NCBI GenBank assembly: GCA_003149065.1
Contig: QGFZ01000002.1
Coordinates: 310,001 to 374,000, forward strand
Direction of reading: 5' to 3'
Source of the DNA: Ruminococcaceae bacterium R-25
Lineage (GTDB): Bacteria > Bacillota > Clostridia > Saccharofermentanales > Saccharofermentanaceae
DNA: 64,000 bases
Below, in pieces: positions 42,166-50,795 of this stretch. The position numbers and the translations under genes are program-made. Numbering within the stretch: the stretch's first letter is position 1; every line of letters starts with the position of its first letter. The notes below the pieces were generated by a model. That model saw nothing but the letters and a program-made list of their open reading frames with translations. It was not told the origin of the DNA and searched no databases.

Positions 42166-42499
42166 AAAGGATAAAGCTAAAAATAAAAGAAAGACATTTA
42201 TCGGCTACTACTGGCCGTATCTTCTCGTTGCCTTAGGACCCATTGTTATCTGGCTGATAATTGCGGTCATTTACTCATTGGCAACACACAGCAATTTCCT
42301 TTTGACATGGGAGTTCTACGGGACTGTCTTTTTGATGTTCGTGTACTTTTTGCTGCTTAAGCTCAGCTACTTCGGATTCGTTGTTGCTGCGCTTATCCTC
42401 TCAATACCTTTACTGATACTGCTCTTCGGAGCGGTCATTTCCGCGAAGAAGGCAAAGAAAGCTAAGGCTGATATATCGGACAAAGATAATCAAGAATGA
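42158..42499 (+). CDS. Small membrane protein
   Basis: 113 residues: a lysine-rich N-terminus, three membrane spans (PYLLVALGPIVIWLIIAVIY and two more) and a lysine-rich tail. ATG 42158 lies 8 bases inside tcdA, with GGAGGCAGTC before it. Function unknown. Confidence 0.65.
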   Translation: MGKKDKAKNKRKTFIGYYWPYLLVALGPIVIWLIIAVIYSLATHSNFLLTWEFYGTVFLMFVYFLLLKLSYFGFVVAALILSIPLLILLFGAVISAKKAKKAKADISDKDNQE

Positions 42500-42535
42500 T
42501 ATAAATCCTGTATAATTATCTTGGAGGTGATTCGT

Positions 42536-43192
42536 ATGAAAAAGATATTTGCACTGATCCTTTCAGCAACGATGCTCTTATCGCTTGCATCTTGCGCAAA
42601 TTCCGGCGGATCCGGATCTACTGAGGCAACTTCTGCCAAGCAAACCGAAACAGAAGCCAATGCCGGCGGAAATAACGATGCCACCAAAGATACTGCAGCC
42701 GCAGATGCAATTGTTCTGCTCCCCGGTGAGCTCTATCAGTTCGATAAAGACGTGATCAAGGGAATAACCTTGAAAGGCAACCAGCTCGGCTCCGCAGAAT
42801 TTAATGACAAGGATCCTGACGTAAAGGGAATAAGATGCGTATTCTTACTTAATGAATGGGTTGAGTTCCATCTTGATTCAAGTGTAACAAACGGTATTTA
42901 CGTCTATGTATATAAGCATGCTGACGATGCAAAAGTCTATACAGATATGGGCTTTACCGAAGAAGACGTCAAAGTGCTTGCCACCTGCACATTGGAAAAG
43001 CCTGAGGATGCAGCAGACCAGTGGGGCTCATTATATCTGAATCCCGATTCTGCAGATCCCGGTGTCTACGATATCGTATTTGTTAAGGACGGAAAAGCCG
43101 TTGCGGTCATGGAAGCCAAGTTCTATGCGGAAGTAGATCCGATCAGAGATAAATCTGATGATGATCTCAGAGCCATGATGAAAGATTTCTAA
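42536..43192 (+). CDS. Lipoprotein of unknown function
   Basis: A 218-residue exported protein with a lipobox (LSLASC, Cys near residue 20), a Ser/Thr/Ala/Glu linker to about residue 58, and a beta-rich domain. ELYQFDKDVIKGITLKGNQL and a second YVYVYKHADDAK segment suggest a ligand- or wall-binding fold, but none I can name. GGAGGTGATTCGT precedes ATG 42536. A strong terminator follows. Confidence 0.8.
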   Translation: MKKIFALILSATMLLSLASCANSGGSGSTEATSAKQTETEANAGGNNDATKDTAAADAIVLLPGELYQFDKDVIKGITLKGNQLGSAEFNDKDPDVKGIRCVFLLNEWVEFHLDSSVTNGIYVYVYKHADDAKVYTDMGFTEEDVKVLATCTLEKPEDAADQWGSLYLNPDSADPGVYDIVFVKDGKAVAVMEAKFYAEVDPIRDKSDDDLRAMMKDF

Positions 43193-43216
43193 TCTTAAAT
43201 TCAGTAAGATACCAAT

Positions 43217-43247
43217 GCAGCCCGGAGTGATCCGGGCTGCTGTATTT
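43217..43247 (+). terminator. Intrinsic terminator
   Basis: A perfect 10-base stem GCAGCCCGGA/TCCGGGCTGC with a GTGA loop, then TGTATTT. Confidence 0.85.
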
Positions 43248-43258
43248 GGGGGAGTAGG

Positions 43259-43527
43259 TTAGTTTGCCTTAAGCAATTCCTTTATATCTTTGGCAATTCT
43301 TTCAGATTCATAGTTATGCACATAGTGACCGCATTCAAGCTCTACATACTTGCCGTTAACGGACGCATTGACGATCTCCTTGTGTGAATCTGCCCATAAC
43401 GCCTTATCTTTATTTGTACCAGATATATACTGGATGGTCGGAACAGACGGGAGAGGATTTTTGCTTATCTCATCAAAGACATCGACAATACCTTCGCATT
43501 CACGGGCAACTGTGTTGTTGCCATGGC
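43259..43527 (-). pseudogene. C-terminal fragment of an alpha/beta hydrolase
   Basis: On the minus strand the residues from about HGNNTVARECEGIVDV to the stop at 43259 read as the last third of an alpha/beta hydrolase: SVPTIQYISGTNKD is the strand before the catalytic Asp and ECGHYVHNY holds the catalytic His. The N-terminal two thirds with the nucleophile serine are absent; upstream of about 43527 the frame continues as unrelated, Ser/Cys-rich sequence. The gene is therefore cut, exactly where the island starts. Confidence 0.75.
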
Positions 43528-43534
43528 TTTTACA

Positions 43535-43730
43535 GCTTATCCCGTTTGAACAGAAGCAGTATTTTGTTGAGCACATGGAAAGTGCTGCAATTAGAAAGGA
43601 AAAAAAGGAAACCGAGCACAGAGAAACGCTGGAAAGATTTGCTGGGTATGGATTATTAGCGCTTGGACTTGGCGTGGGCTTATTAGCATTCATATTTGGT
43701 GGAGGTTATCCTTCAAACAATCGTTATTAA
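43535..43730 (+). pseudogene. C-terminal fragment of a membrane protein gene
   Basis: In the plus direction the codons from about 43535 to TAA 43728-43730 give FEQKQYFVEHMESAAIRKEK, a charged helix, and a membrane span (YGLLALGLGVGLLAFIFGGG) with a polar end. No start codon with a ribosome site serves it, and the codons before it are the antisense of the hydrolase. It is the broken tail of a gene brought in with the island. Confidence 0.6.
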
Positions 43731-43745
43731 CTTAGCAATATTAGC

Positions 43746-43775
43746 GGCTTGTCGTCATAAGGTGACAAGCCCTTA
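43746..43775 (+). terminator. Probable terminator of the gene fragment
   Basis: GGCTTGTC (43746-43753) and GACAAGCC (43764-43771) with a 10-base loop and a weak T-rich end (CTTAATTATT). Confidence 0.6.
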
Positions 43776-44500
43776 ATTATTAGATAAGCGAAGATTTTTT
43801 CAGAAATCCTCTCATAAGTGTCCTATTATCTGAGTTATTCCCGCAACATTCCTTACCCACGGCGCCATCTCTAAGAACCAGTTTGACCTCTCGGTTTAGA
43901 TGGGGATGACAGGACTCGAGTAAACAGGGTTTCAATACTGCCCTCGCGAAAAAAACATTTCCTATAATAGAACGACCACAATTTTGGAATGGTCGCAAAT
44001 ATTTATTAGCTTACTAAGAAAGAACGATTTTCTTAGTAGGCGTTCTTCCTATGCGCATCTTTTGAGATCTGAAATGCCATGACTGAGAATTTTAAGGGAT
44101 TCCTATAGTTTGGCTATTTCAGCAGGCGTTTCTTATTACCGCATAATTCCGCATATCAACTTATTGATATATATCAAATTCTATATAGAAAGGAGTAAAA
44201 GAATAACTATGATTAACAGAAGTGGTTAGAGTTGTGTTATTGCTGAAAATGAAGTTTTGCCTCAAAAAGCCGGTCTATTCCTTATTAAAGAAGTTGGAAA
44301 GTTGTCTTGATCTGATAGAAAACATGACCCTGCTTGCATAACTTGTAAGGCGGAGAAACTTCATTCCCCTCATAACAATATGAACATTCTCAAAACGTAA
44401 AGCAATACTGTATTCCTAAACAGTAACAAGATTTAACCGGTTTGAAGGCAGGTGCCTCGGGCCGGTCAGTATTACACACCCCAAAATAAGGAGAAATACC
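43776..44500. other. Gene-poor, structured stretch at the start of the island
   Basis: No ORF of normal size. Visible are a GACCA/TGGTC hairpin (about 43974-43995), a hairpin CTTACTAAGAAA/TTTCTTAGTAGG (44010-44041) that competes with GAACG/CGTTC pairing in the same bases, the palindrome TTGATATATATCAA (44164-44177), AGAAAGGAGT and a 33-codon frame with an in-frame TAG (44209-44310), TACTGT/ACAGTA, and ACCGG...CCGGT enclosing GGCAGGTGCC (about 44435-44468). These may be parts of an untranslated RNA or leader of the gene at 44501. No known riboswitch is recognised. Confidence 0.45.
44209..44310 (+). pseudogene. 33-codon ORF interrupted by an in-frame TAG
   Basis: After AAAGGAG, ATG 44209 opens MINRSG and then TAG (44227-44229); the same frame goes on SCVIAENEVLPQKAGLFLIK and EVGKLS to TGA 44308-44310. 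The ribosome site is strong and the continuation looks protein-like. It is a nonsense-mutated small gene, a 6-codon leader, or a readthrough case. Confidence 0.4.
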
Positions 44501-44884
44501 ATGAATAACGAAAATCAGATAGAAGAAGAGAAGACATACGAGTTCTTTTGGCAGACAGCATTAAAGGATCCGGTTAGGAGGAAGGGCACGCGCAACTTCC
44601 TCATAGTCCTGGTTGCTTTCGCATTAACAGCCTGTATGGTCATGTCCTGCTTTATAGCATTCCCGTTGCATCTGGATGAGGCAGGCATAAAGCTGTTCAA
44701 ATGTTTAGTGTCATACACGGTAATGTTAATAATCCAGACCATATTGCTTGGATTATCAATGTCGGGTTTCAAGATAAATACGAAAGCCAATAGCAGCATT
44801 ATGGTCTTAATCGTAGTTTTGCATTTAGCCAGCTGGGCATTTCTTGTTCTTGCTACTATCGTTACAAGCATGCTCGTTCGCTGA
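44501..44884 (+). CDS. Small membrane protein of the island
   Basis: 127 residues. The N-terminus (ENQIEEEKTYEFFWQTALKD) is acidic, then three membrane spans follow (FLIVLVAFALTACMVMSCFI and two more). AAGGAGAAATACC precedes ATG 44501. It is 29 bases before the helicase gene. No family recognised. Confidence 0.65.
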   Translation: MNNENQIEEEKTYEFFWQTALKDPVRRKGTRNFLIVLVAFALTACMVMSCFIAFPLHLDEAGIKLFKCLVSYTVMLIIQTILLGLSMSGFKINTKANSSIMVLIVVLHLASWAFLVLATIVTSMLVR

Positions 44885-44913
44885 TTCAGTTTAAGTATTC
44901 AGAAGGAATATAT

Positions 44914-46419
44914 ATGAATGATTCTAATAAATTAATCTCAAGGGAGAGCGAGGCCGAAATGGCCTTGCTTGCCCTCTGCATGCGAAAAGATGAAGCGATA
45001 CTTAAGACAGTTGAGAATAAGATCTCGACAGAGGATTTCACTGATCCGCGAAACCGTACAATATTCAGTGTTGTCATGGATATGTTCTTTAACAACGTTC
45101 ATATAGACCGCATTACAGTCTATTCAGAGCTTGAAAGAAGAAAGCTTGCAGATCAGGCGGGCGGTCAGCGGTATGTTTACAAGGTTGGCGACACTACAGC
45201 AGTTCAGTCAGCGCTTGTAAGCTATGTTTCGATAATAAGAGAACAGAGCACAAGCCGTAAATTGATGATGGTGATAGATGATGTTAAGTCTAACCTTTCT
45301 AAAGGCAATCTACACGCAGGTGAAGCGGCAAGCTATGCAGTAAGTAAGATAACTCCATTTATCAATCCAGAGGATTCCAGAGGTTTCGAACCTCTACATG
45401 ATATCCTCAAGACCACCATGACTGACATCACCGCCGAAATCCGTGATAACAACGCTGGCGGAAAGATCAAGTTGGGCTACCCGAAGCTTGATTCAATGCT
45501 CGGAGGATTAAGACCAGGTTCACTTAACATACTTGCAGCCCGACCTTCCATGGGCAAGTCTGCTTTGGCTATTAACATGGCGGCGAACGTCGCTGCAAAT
45601 GGCCATACCGTTGCAATCTTCTCCTTAGAGATGAGTAAGCAGGAGATAGGCTCCAGACTGATGTCATCCTGTATGAATAAGCCTGTAAACGAGATCATAT
45701 ACTCACATAAGATGACCGATGATGACAGAAAGCAGATCGACACGGCATTGATAAAGCTCGGGGATTATCCAATCTATATTGATGACAACTCCGATACCAA
45801 TCCGATATCCATGAAGTCCAAGCTTCAGCAGCTTGCATCTTCAGGTGCAGAACCGAAACTTGTCATTGTTGACTATCTGCAACTTATGACAATGAAGTCT
45901 GCACGAGCTAGGTCTCGGAATGAGGAAGTAACGGATATCTCGAGAAATCTAAAACTTCTGGCTAAGGATCTTAATATTCCGATAATCGCACTCTCTCAGT
46001 TATCAAGAGGTGCTGCACAGAGAGAAGATCACACACCGCAGTTATCTGACCTTAGAGATTCTGGCGCAATTGAACAGGATGCAGACACCGTTATGTTCAT
46101 TGACAGGCCTGATTACTACAAGAAGAAAGAAGAAGGTTCGGCTGAAGAAGGTAATACCCTAAATGGCGACGAAGTTAGGCCGGCCTATATTTATCTCGAG
46201 AAGAACCGTCATGGTAAGACTGGCAGGGATTCTGTTTGGTGGATTCCATCAAAGACTATGTTCTATGAGCATAGTGATAGGGATCCTTCAGAGCCAGAAA
46301 GCCAGCATATGACATCAGCAACTACGGATTATGACGATCAATATGATGTGCCTCCTCAGCCCGATGATAAGGATATTCCGCCGGAAGACGGCGATATCTT
46401 TCCGCAAATGACAGAATAG
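44914..46419 (+). CDS. dnaB: DnaB-type replicative helicase
   Basis: A 501-residue ATP-driven 5'-3' helicase homologue. The N-terminal helical domain (ESEAEMALLALCMRKDEAIL, residues 11-30) and linker lead to the RecA-like domain with Walker A ARPSMGKSA at 209-217, the FSLEMS segment at 236-241, Walker B (LVIVDYLQLM, near 316), the ALSQLSRG segment near 360, DLRDSGAIEQDAD near 378 and the arginine-finger region EKNRHGKTG near 430. Differences from a usual chromosomal copy are its neighbours: unknown small genes, not rplI, purA or trxB. It is probably from a mobile or integrated element rather than the main replicative helicase. Confidence 0.88.
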   Translation: MNDSNKLISRESEAEMALLALCMRKDEAILKTVENKISTEDFTDPRNRTIFSVVMDMFFNNVHIDRITVYSELERRKLADQAGGQRYVYKVGDTTAVQSALVSYVSIIREQSTSRKLMMVIDDVKSNLSKGNLHAGEAASYAVSKITPFINPEDSRGFEPLHDILKTTMTDITAEIRDNNAGGKIKLGYPKLDSMLGGLRPGSLNILAARPSMGKSALAINMAANVAANGHTVAIFSLEMSKQEIGSRLMSSCMNKPVNEIIYSHKMTDDDRKQIDTALIKLGDYPIYIDDNSDTNPISMKSKLQQLASSGAEPKLVIVDYLQLMTMKSARARSRNEEVTDISRNLKLLAKDLNIPIIALSQLSRGAAQREDHTPQLSDLRDSGAIEQDADTVMFIDRPDYYKKKEEGSAEEGNTLNGDEVRPAYIYLEKNRHGKTGRDSVWWIPSKTMFYEHSDRDPSEPESQHMTSATTDYDDQYDVPPQPDDKDIPPEDGDIFPQMTE

Positions 46420-46466
46420 GTATAACGATCTGCTCCTCGCAAAATAATCATCTCTTATAACAGTAC

Positions 46467-46496
46467 GGCCACACCTTCGGGTGTGGTCGAATTTTA
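46467..46496 (+). terminator. Intrinsic terminator with UUCG loop
   Basis: GGCCACACC, TTCG, GGTGTGGTC (one wobble), then GAATTTTATC. Confidence 0.85.
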
Positions 46497-46516
46497 TCTG
46501 AAAGGAGTAATTACTC

Positions 46517-46576
46517 ATGGAAAGAATTACATCACAAAATAAAGAAACTAATACGGAGGAATTAGAACATGAATAA
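46517..46576 (+). CDS. 19-residue upstream ORF
   Basis: ATG 46517 to TAA 46574-46576 encodes MERITSQNKETNTEELEHE. AAAGGAG stands 10 bases before the ATG. Its end overlaps the ATG of the next gene (46569), and its sequence contains that gene's ribosome site (CGGAGGAA). This fits a coupling ORF; no terminator lies between. Confidence 0.45.
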   Translation: MERITSQNKETNTEELEHE

Positions 46577-47273
46577 CAATGATTTTAAAAATTTCCGAAT
46601 TGAAGCATTAGACAGAATCGAAAGGCCTGATCCGAATATTGCTATAGAGAAAGTAAGAAAACAGTTTAAGCCTGTCATAGAAGAATACTGTGTGTATATT
46701 CCTGATCATGTAGATCATTACTGGTATAGATTGAGATCTGAAGACTATTCTCTTGACGAATTTACAGGGGATGTTCAAAGACACACCCAAAGGTATGTTT
46801 ATGACAGATATAGCAGGAGAATTAGAACAGCACTTCAAAAAGAATTGTTGGAGCTTATAGCCGACTACATGTCTAAAATCAGAGCAGCAGTTCCGGAACT
46901 TACTTTGAACTATTCTTGTAATGTGAAAGAATCTATAATCCACTTGCTCGATCACGAAAGCATCATGTTCCATTTTGAAGAAGTAGAGATTGAACAGTGT
47001 AAGAAAATTCCAATATACGAGTTGGAAAAGGATAAAAGAGTAAGAAACGACTATATTAAAACTCTCAGAAGGGAACTGCAAAGCAACGATAAGAGAATGG
47101 GGCTCTTTGACCGTCAGTGCATTTACGAGCCTGCTCTTGGTTATTATTCCCAATTCGAAAACTGGGCAGATCGCCTCTACAACAGTATCAGAACAATACT
47201 ATTAAATGATTTGGTAAAGCAGGCTGACAGGTGGTCTACCGGAGGTCAGCAATGTCAAGAAGGCGATTCTTGA
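46569..47273 (+). CDS. Hypothetical protein of the island
   Basis: A 234-residue, charged, mostly helical soluble protein, starting MNNNDFKNFRIEALDRIERP, with a Tyr/Arg-rich segment DVQRHTQRYVYDRYSRRIRT. CGGAGGAA precedes the ATG. No catalytic pattern. Its place between dnaB and the GTPase suggests an element-borne gene of unknown role. Confidence 0.65.
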   Translation: MNNNDFKNFRIEALDRIERPDPNIAIEKVRKQFKPVIEEYCVYIPDHVDHYWYRLRSEDYSLDEFTGDVQRHTQRYVYDRYSRRIRTALQKELLELIADYMSKIRAAVPELTLNYSCNVKESIIHLLDHESIMFHFEEVEIEQCKKIPIYELEKDKRVRNDYIKTLRRELQSNDKRMGLFDRQCIYEPALGYYSQFENWADRLYNSIRTILLNDLVKQADRWSTGGQQCQEGDS

Positions 47274-47315
47274 CAGAGTAATTTGGAGTTTGGGTATTTC
47301 CTGTGAGTATATTAG

Positions 47316-47355
47316 GCATCATTATCGGTGGTTTTTGAATCTCCGATAATGGTGC
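47316..47355 (+). terminator. Long hairpin, probable terminator
   Basis: GCATCATTATCGG (47316-47328) pairs with CCGATAATGGTGC (47343-47355), 13 bases with one mismatch; the end is only moderately T-rich. Confidence 0.55.
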
Positions 47356-47461
47356 TTAAGCTTTCTTGAACACACTTCAATGAGACATTTCTCGCAAGAA
47401 AAAAATATCGAATAAGGGAAGAATAGAGGTTTTATTTATCAAATAACTGGAGGGATAGACT

Positions 47462-47800
47462 GTGCAGAATTTTAACGGTACTTATATCTGGCATTACGTT
47501 AGCAACGAAAACAAGGTTGAAGGCATTAAAGCGGGAGCCCCGCACTTGGTTTGTGTCGAAAACATAAATGAAAAGGGGCCGGCCTGGAAGCTGTGGTTAG
47601 CCTATTGGTTTGAGAAAGGCGATAGCCTTCAGTTAATGGACTCAAAAGGTGCACCTCACCAGTTCGACATCAAGGAAGAGGGGTTTTACGTGGTAGATGA
47701 CTTTAAAGCTGGGGGACTTTATCGGCTCATCGGTGTGCGTTACTGGACAACTATAGCAGAACCCGAAGTTAATCCTGAAGAGATTCTTACTATTTTGTAA
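47462..47800 (+). CDS. Small hypothetical protein
   Basis: 112 residues, soluble, beta-rich and with many Trp and Tyr (MQNFNGTYIWHYVSNENKVE; WKLWLAYWFEKGD). Start codon GTG 47462 with CTGGAGGG 8 bases before. The size and composition suggest a single small domain. No family recognised. Confidence 0.55.
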   Translation: MQNFNGTYIWHYVSNENKVEGIKAGAPHLVCVENINEKGPAWKLWLAYWFEKGDSLQLMDSKGAPHQFDIKEEGFYVVDDFKAGGLYRLIGVRYWTTIAEPEVNPEEILTIL

Positions 47801-47846
47801 GAAGAATAATATTTATCGGTAAATAATCAAGGATTCTTTACTGAGG

Positions 47847-47855
47847 TGATATAAT
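47847..47855 (+). promoter_or_regulatory. Extended -10 promoter of the GTPase gene
   Basis: TGATATAAT (TGn plus TATAAT at 47850-47855), followed by a CTACA/TGTAG hairpin (47858-47874) in the leader. Confidence 0.5.
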
Positions 47856-47923
47856 TACTACAATAGAAGTGTAGCCCTTTATCAAACTACATAAGGATAA
47901 GCCAATAATGGTGGGTAAATGCC

Positions 47924-49105
47924 TTGAAAAGTGTTGAATGCTTAGCTGAATACGAAAAGGTATTAATGACAAATGTCACATCTCAGAACATGTTTGAAGA
48001 TGTTTTGAGGTGGATTCATGCCCGCCATGATGATTGGATGGATGATCGTATACGGATAGGGTTGGTTGGCGATACCAGTTCAGGAAAATCGACACTTATT
48101 AATGCTATTTTAGGAAAAGATATATTATCCAGCTCGGTTGTACCATCTTCAGGGGTATTAGTTTGTTGTACAAAAGGACCTGAAGAGTCTATTGTCGTTC
48201 ACTTTGTTGACGGTCATTCTGAAGTATTAAAAGGAAAAGATTATTCAAAGAAAAAACTACAGGAGTATAGCGACGAGCGTTATAACAGAGGAAATATTAA
48301 AGGTGTTTCAAGTATAGAACTACAAACACCCAATCTGAATATAGGTGAAGATGTTATTCTTATTGACAGTCCCGGTCTTAATGCCTATGGTTTAGCTGCA
48401 CATGAGAGAATAACCCTTGATACGCTTCTGCCAACGATAGATATATGCGTTTATGTAACAACGGTTAAGGTCAGCAGTGATGCTAATACCTTAGCTGTAC
48501 TAAATTCTGTTGCATTATATAAATGCCCAATCATAATAGTACAAAATAAAATTGACTCTATAAATGCGTCCCCGAGTGGAGATAAAGATAAGAGCCAAGT
48601 TGCAAAAGATCACGTGGTAAGACTGAGACGAATTGTAGATCGTTCCTTAATACGAGATAAAAAAACAGTCCCAATTATTCAGTTGTCAGCTATCAAGGCT
48701 TTAGAAAGCAAAAGCGGCATAGATAAAAAAATAAAAGAGAACAATCCATCATTGTCTGATTCCGGATTTGAACACTTCATCGGAATGCTTAAGAATCAAT
48801 TGGATAATTATCGACCATATATTGAATCAGTACGTCTATCTAGCATATCTCAATCAATAGTATCGCTTTCTGAAGAAATAGGCGGTAGTGTTAATGCAAT
48901 GGAAATAATTGAGTCGCCAATAGATGATAAGGACTATGATTCTATGATAGCCGAGATTGATTCATTTATTGAATTATCTTTGAAAGATGTCGACAACATG
49001 ATGAAGAGCATTTCTTTAGAAATCGATTCATTGATTGTAAACATTAAAAAGATGATCAATCGGTATCTTTATGGTCGTCGATCAACATACTTTTACTGCT
49101 TTTAA
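47924..49105 (+). pseudogene. Dynamin-like GTPase, C-terminally truncated at the island edge
   Basis: A GTPase of the dynamin/GIMAP-like kind. G1 is GDTSSGKST (residues 49-57), G3 DSPG near 147, G4 QNKID near 207. The G domain ends near 310 and is followed by a helical stretch (DKDYDSMIAEIDSFIELSLK) that would start a stalk. From about base 49060 the frame runs into the acyltransferase gene and stops at 49105 after RYLYGRRSTYFYCF, so the natural C-terminus is missing. The start is TTG 47924 (GGTGGG upstream); ATG 47966 is an alternative. The codons are AT-rich. Bacterial dynamin-like proteins often come in pairs and act on membranes or in defence; no partner remains here. Confidence 0.75.
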
Positions 49106-50171
49106 TATTTTAGGGGACTTCATACCGTATAATTCCTTCTTCATGCCGATGTTTGTTTTTATTTCCGGATACTTTAACAAAGTAGACGGAACAACAAAAC
49201 TCGGGGCATATACACTTAGGAAGATAAAATCACTCCTGCTTCCTTATACCGGCATAGCAGTTGCAGTGTTTGGAATACAGTGGCTTTTGAATCTTATCAA
49301 GACAGGTGAAGTGCCGTCCTATCCCGGCGGATACATCGGATATATGCTGGAGAATGTCATAACCATCGGTACACCGTATGCAATGGTAACTCCGATGTGG
49401 TTCGTCATTACGCTTTTTGCTACGCTTATGATCTACGCTGTCATCAAAAAGCTGCTGACAAAGATGAAGATATGGAACAGTTACGTTATGCTGGCCATCT
49501 TTACCTGCGCACATCTTTATGCCGTTTATCAGGCACAAAATATGGAACAGCTCGTATCTCCCGGAGAAACCAACTATTTCCTCTTGCCGCTCAAGGTACT
49601 ATTTTTCCTGCCTTTCCTCGAACTGGGCGTAATATACAGGGAGCATCTCGAAGGGAAACATGCTGCAATGCCGGGTGGTGCCAAGATAGGATTAATGTCC
49701 GGATTGCTCATCTTCAACATGATAAGAACCGTTTATCTTCCTGCACCCTATGACGTGGCTTTCGACAGCATAAATGACATGACGGGATTTACGAGTCCTT
49801 ATATCGTAACGCCTCTAGTGTCATCATTAGTAGGAATACTGTTCTGGCTGACATTCGTGGAACTTATAGGAAAGCCTGTGTTCGAGAGCAGGTTCGTTAA
49901 CTATATGTCCTGTAACACTTTCTGGATAATGGGACTTCATATTGCATTCTTCAATATCTTTAATCTCATTTTGATGCTGATAAGTGAACATATTACGGAA
50001 CTTCCCTTTTTTGATGCAGATTATTTCCGCGGATCAGAATGGTATTACTGGGAGATAAGCCCCGGTGTCAAGATAGTATATGTTCTCATCGGAATACTTG
50101 GACCGCTCGGATGCAAATGGGTTTTAGACAGGATAAAGCAGTGTGTTCTTCGTGATAAAAAACAAGCGTAA
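49056..50171 (+). pseudogene. Acyltransferase_3 family membrane protein, N-terminus lost
   Basis: A polytopic membrane acyltransferase of the OafA/WecH type. Its frame reads SIGIFMVVDQHTF from 49056 and FFMPMFVFISGYF near residue 25, the N-terminal hallmark in which the His of the first helix is catalytic. The usual 10-15 residues before it and any ribosome site are missing: the frame has a TGA at 49053-49055 and the DNA before it belongs to the GTPase gene. About nine membrane spans follow, ending with KQCVLRDKKQA. It may still be translated from ATG 49071 if transcribed. Confidence 0.8.
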
Positions 50172-50289
50172 GTTACTGATAAACCAAATTCTGATGCAAC
50201 ATTTATCCGGTTAAATCTGTATATGTGGTATTGATGACATTAAAATACCACGAGGCTTACGGCTGCCTTGCCATTGAAAGGAAGAAAAA

Positions 50290-50679
50290 ATGAGGATCAA
50301 CAGAGTTTTCCGGGTTATATCTTTAGTGCTTGTAATCGTTCCGATAATTATGCTGCTGTTATTTAATGTGATCTTAACGGGCAGCTCTGATTCATTCTAT
50401 TCAACTAATTACATAGCGTTCGCAGTAATAGAGATAATAAATATCGTTTTCGCGATATTGATCTTTGCAAGCAAAGATAAAGTAAGAAAGCCATTACTTG
50501 TTTTATTTACAGTATTTGCAGTTGCCACATTCCTGATTCCCGTATTCTGCATAGAGCATACATTTGCGCCGGAAGGGCCGGACAGCTACCTTATGGGACT
50601 TGGATTATATAGACAGTACAGAGATATTTACGGTGTGAACATAACTGAGTTAGCAGAATTCTTCGGGCGTTATATATAA
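50290..50679 (+). CDS. Small membrane protein
   Basis: 129 residues with three spans (ISLVLVIVPIIMLLLFNVIL and two more). GAAAGGAAGAAAAA precedes ATG 50290. The outer end is short and polar. No family recognised. The promoter is not evident in the 118-base gap. Confidence 0.6.
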   Translation: MRINRVFRVISLVLVIVPIIMLLLFNVILTGSSDSFYSTNYIAFAVIEIINIVFAILIFASKDKVRKPLLVLFTVFAVATFLIPVFCIEHTFAPEGPDSYLMGLGLYRQYRDIYGVNITELAEFFGRYI

Positions 50680-50730
50680 AATGACGTTATCATCCGCAGA
50701 TCCGAATTAAAAATGTGAATTTAAAGCAAA

Positions 50731-50765
50731 ATTTGCGGGTGCACCCTTAAAGTCCACCCGCAAAT
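50731..50765 (-). terminator. Terminator of the anti-sigma-like gene
   Basis: ATTTGCGGGTG and CACCCGCAAAT form a perfect 11-base stem; on the minus strand it is followed by a T-rich run. Confidence 0.7.
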
Positions 50766-50795
50766 CCTGAATAAAAACGCTCGCCCAGGACCCTG

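Noticed and set aside
43350-43536. N-terminal part of a 126-codon plus-strand frame
   Set aside because: This part is the antisense of the hydrolase fragment; only the codons after about 43535 look like a real protein.
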